Shown: positions 19,795-20,211 of the stretch, piece after piece
Layout: each line of letters starts with the position of its first letter
Position numbering within the stretch: the stretch's first letter is position 1
Origin: Purshia tridentata
Lineage: Eukaryota > Streptophyta > Magnoliopsida > Rosales > Rosaceae
Assembly: GCA_003254885.1 (NCBI GenBank)
Contig: QANT01006424.1
Coordinates: forward strand, 1-20,211
DNA length: 20,211 nt
Direction: 5' to 3'
The notes under the pieces: generated by a model
Told to the model about the DNA's origin: nothing
The model's database searches: none
The model's input: only the letters and a program-made list of their open reading frames with translations
Position numbers and translations under genes: made by a program

Positions 19795-19846
19795 ACTCTG
19801 CTGAATAATCTAGGCCAACAAAAACAAAAAAACTCTGCTGAATAAT
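19795..19846 (+). mobile_element. Micro-insertion 4: 22-bp poly(A)-ended insert with 15-bp target duplication
   Basis: ACTCTGCTGAATAAT occurs perfectly at 19795-19809 and 19832-19846. The 22 bp between (19810-19831) are CTAGGCCAAC followed by A-rich sequence. Structure and the GCC-A junction match the other micro-insertions. Confidence 0.7.
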
Positions 19847-20211
19847 GAATATGCACCTTAAATTGTCTCACCTAGCTAAGAAAAGAACATCAAAACTCAC
19901 GAATTGGGTTTAAAACCCCAAAAATTGAAAATCAAAATTACATAAAATTAGATGGCCAAACCTTAGAGAAATGAAGTCCATGGAGAGGGTATGAAAACCC
20001 ACCAAAAACCCAGGCCATTGGTGGCCGGAAACGGCCGGAATATCGTAAAGAACACCAGCGGGTCGCGTGGCTTTGTTGGGCTGGGTTTCTCAGGATCTTG
20101 GGGATTTCTGGGCAGAGAAAGGTCGGGGAAGGGATATGTGGTGGAGAGGGAAATGGTTTCACCGGCCAGCATGGCTGGTTTGAGAGAAAACGAGAGGGAG
20201 GAGAGGGTGCA

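Larger units (their letters stand above)
18440..20172 (-). other. Exon-like minus-strand segments, possibly CACTA-borne gene remnants
   Basis: I do not recognise a gene here, but several segments look like exons. Segment 19294-19250 encodes LPDGKVKVPEALFTP between an AATCAG acceptor and a GTAACC donor. Segment 19052-18984 encodes TKPASMATSNV and 12 further residues between TTTTGCAG and GTTAGTG; it is 69 nt, phase 0 with the former. A donor ACT|GTAAGT ends a possible exon at 19547. Near 18540-18450 an open frame ends LMDHFLQADRH then stop. At 20172-19938 a proline-rich frame follows a pyrimidine-rich leader-like tract. These cannot be joined into one convincing protein, partly because of the duplication around 18674. 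They may belong to the transposon that starts at 17705. Confidence 0.3.

Overview
The window looks like nuclear DNA from a dicot plant. It is AT-rich, its genes are split by short AT-rich GT-AG introns, and the intergenic DNA is full of small plant-type transposable elements. The predicted proteins have an overall plant look, and the plastid RidA reminds me of Rosaceae/Prunus versions, but that is memory and not a search result.

Three protein-coding genes can be rebuilt exon by exon. (1) On the minus strand, stop at 2782 and ATG at 5121, a 547-residue SR45a/Tra2-like splicing factor has a long acidic N-terminus, an RS-type 12-residue tandem repeat and a C-terminal RRM. It has a probable 5'UTR exon near 6736-6830 and a cluster of GGCCCA promoter motifs at 6997-7075. 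(2) On the plus strand, 10017-11834, a five-exon RING-H2 ubiquitin ligase of the NEP1-interacting-protein (NIP) type encodes 231 residues. Its second intron carries a 259-bp TRIM-like retroelement. (3) On the plus strand, 12564-14361, a six-exon gene for plastid reactive intermediate deaminase A encodes 188 residues. The three genes are not an operon and show no obvious shared pathway; they are neighbours in ordinary plant gene space.

The rest is accessory DNA. From 1 to 2500 there is a TC microsatellite, an imperfect inverted-repeat pair, a 369-bp foldback element and a 463-bp Tourist-like MITE with TAA target duplications. From 7080 to 10016 it is mostly featureless apart from one degenerate MITE-like block. 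From 14362 to 17700 there are diverged duplications, a dispersed repeat shared by two sites, and a 291-bp MITE. From 17705 a CACTA-type transposon terminus with GGGGC-rich subterminal repeats begins. No matching opposite terminus is visible before the window ends, and a few exon-like minus-strand segments follow it. A single N at 18674 lies exactly between two copies of a 111-bp sequence, which looks like an assembly artefact.

The most unusual pattern is a set of at least four, probably five, tiny poly(A)-ended insertions (18-43 bp). Each is flanked by a 12-20-bp direct repeat and each joins its A-run through a CC dinucleotide or a close variant. They look like extreme 5'-truncated retroposition products. 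I found no CRISPR array, no rRNA and no convincing tRNA.
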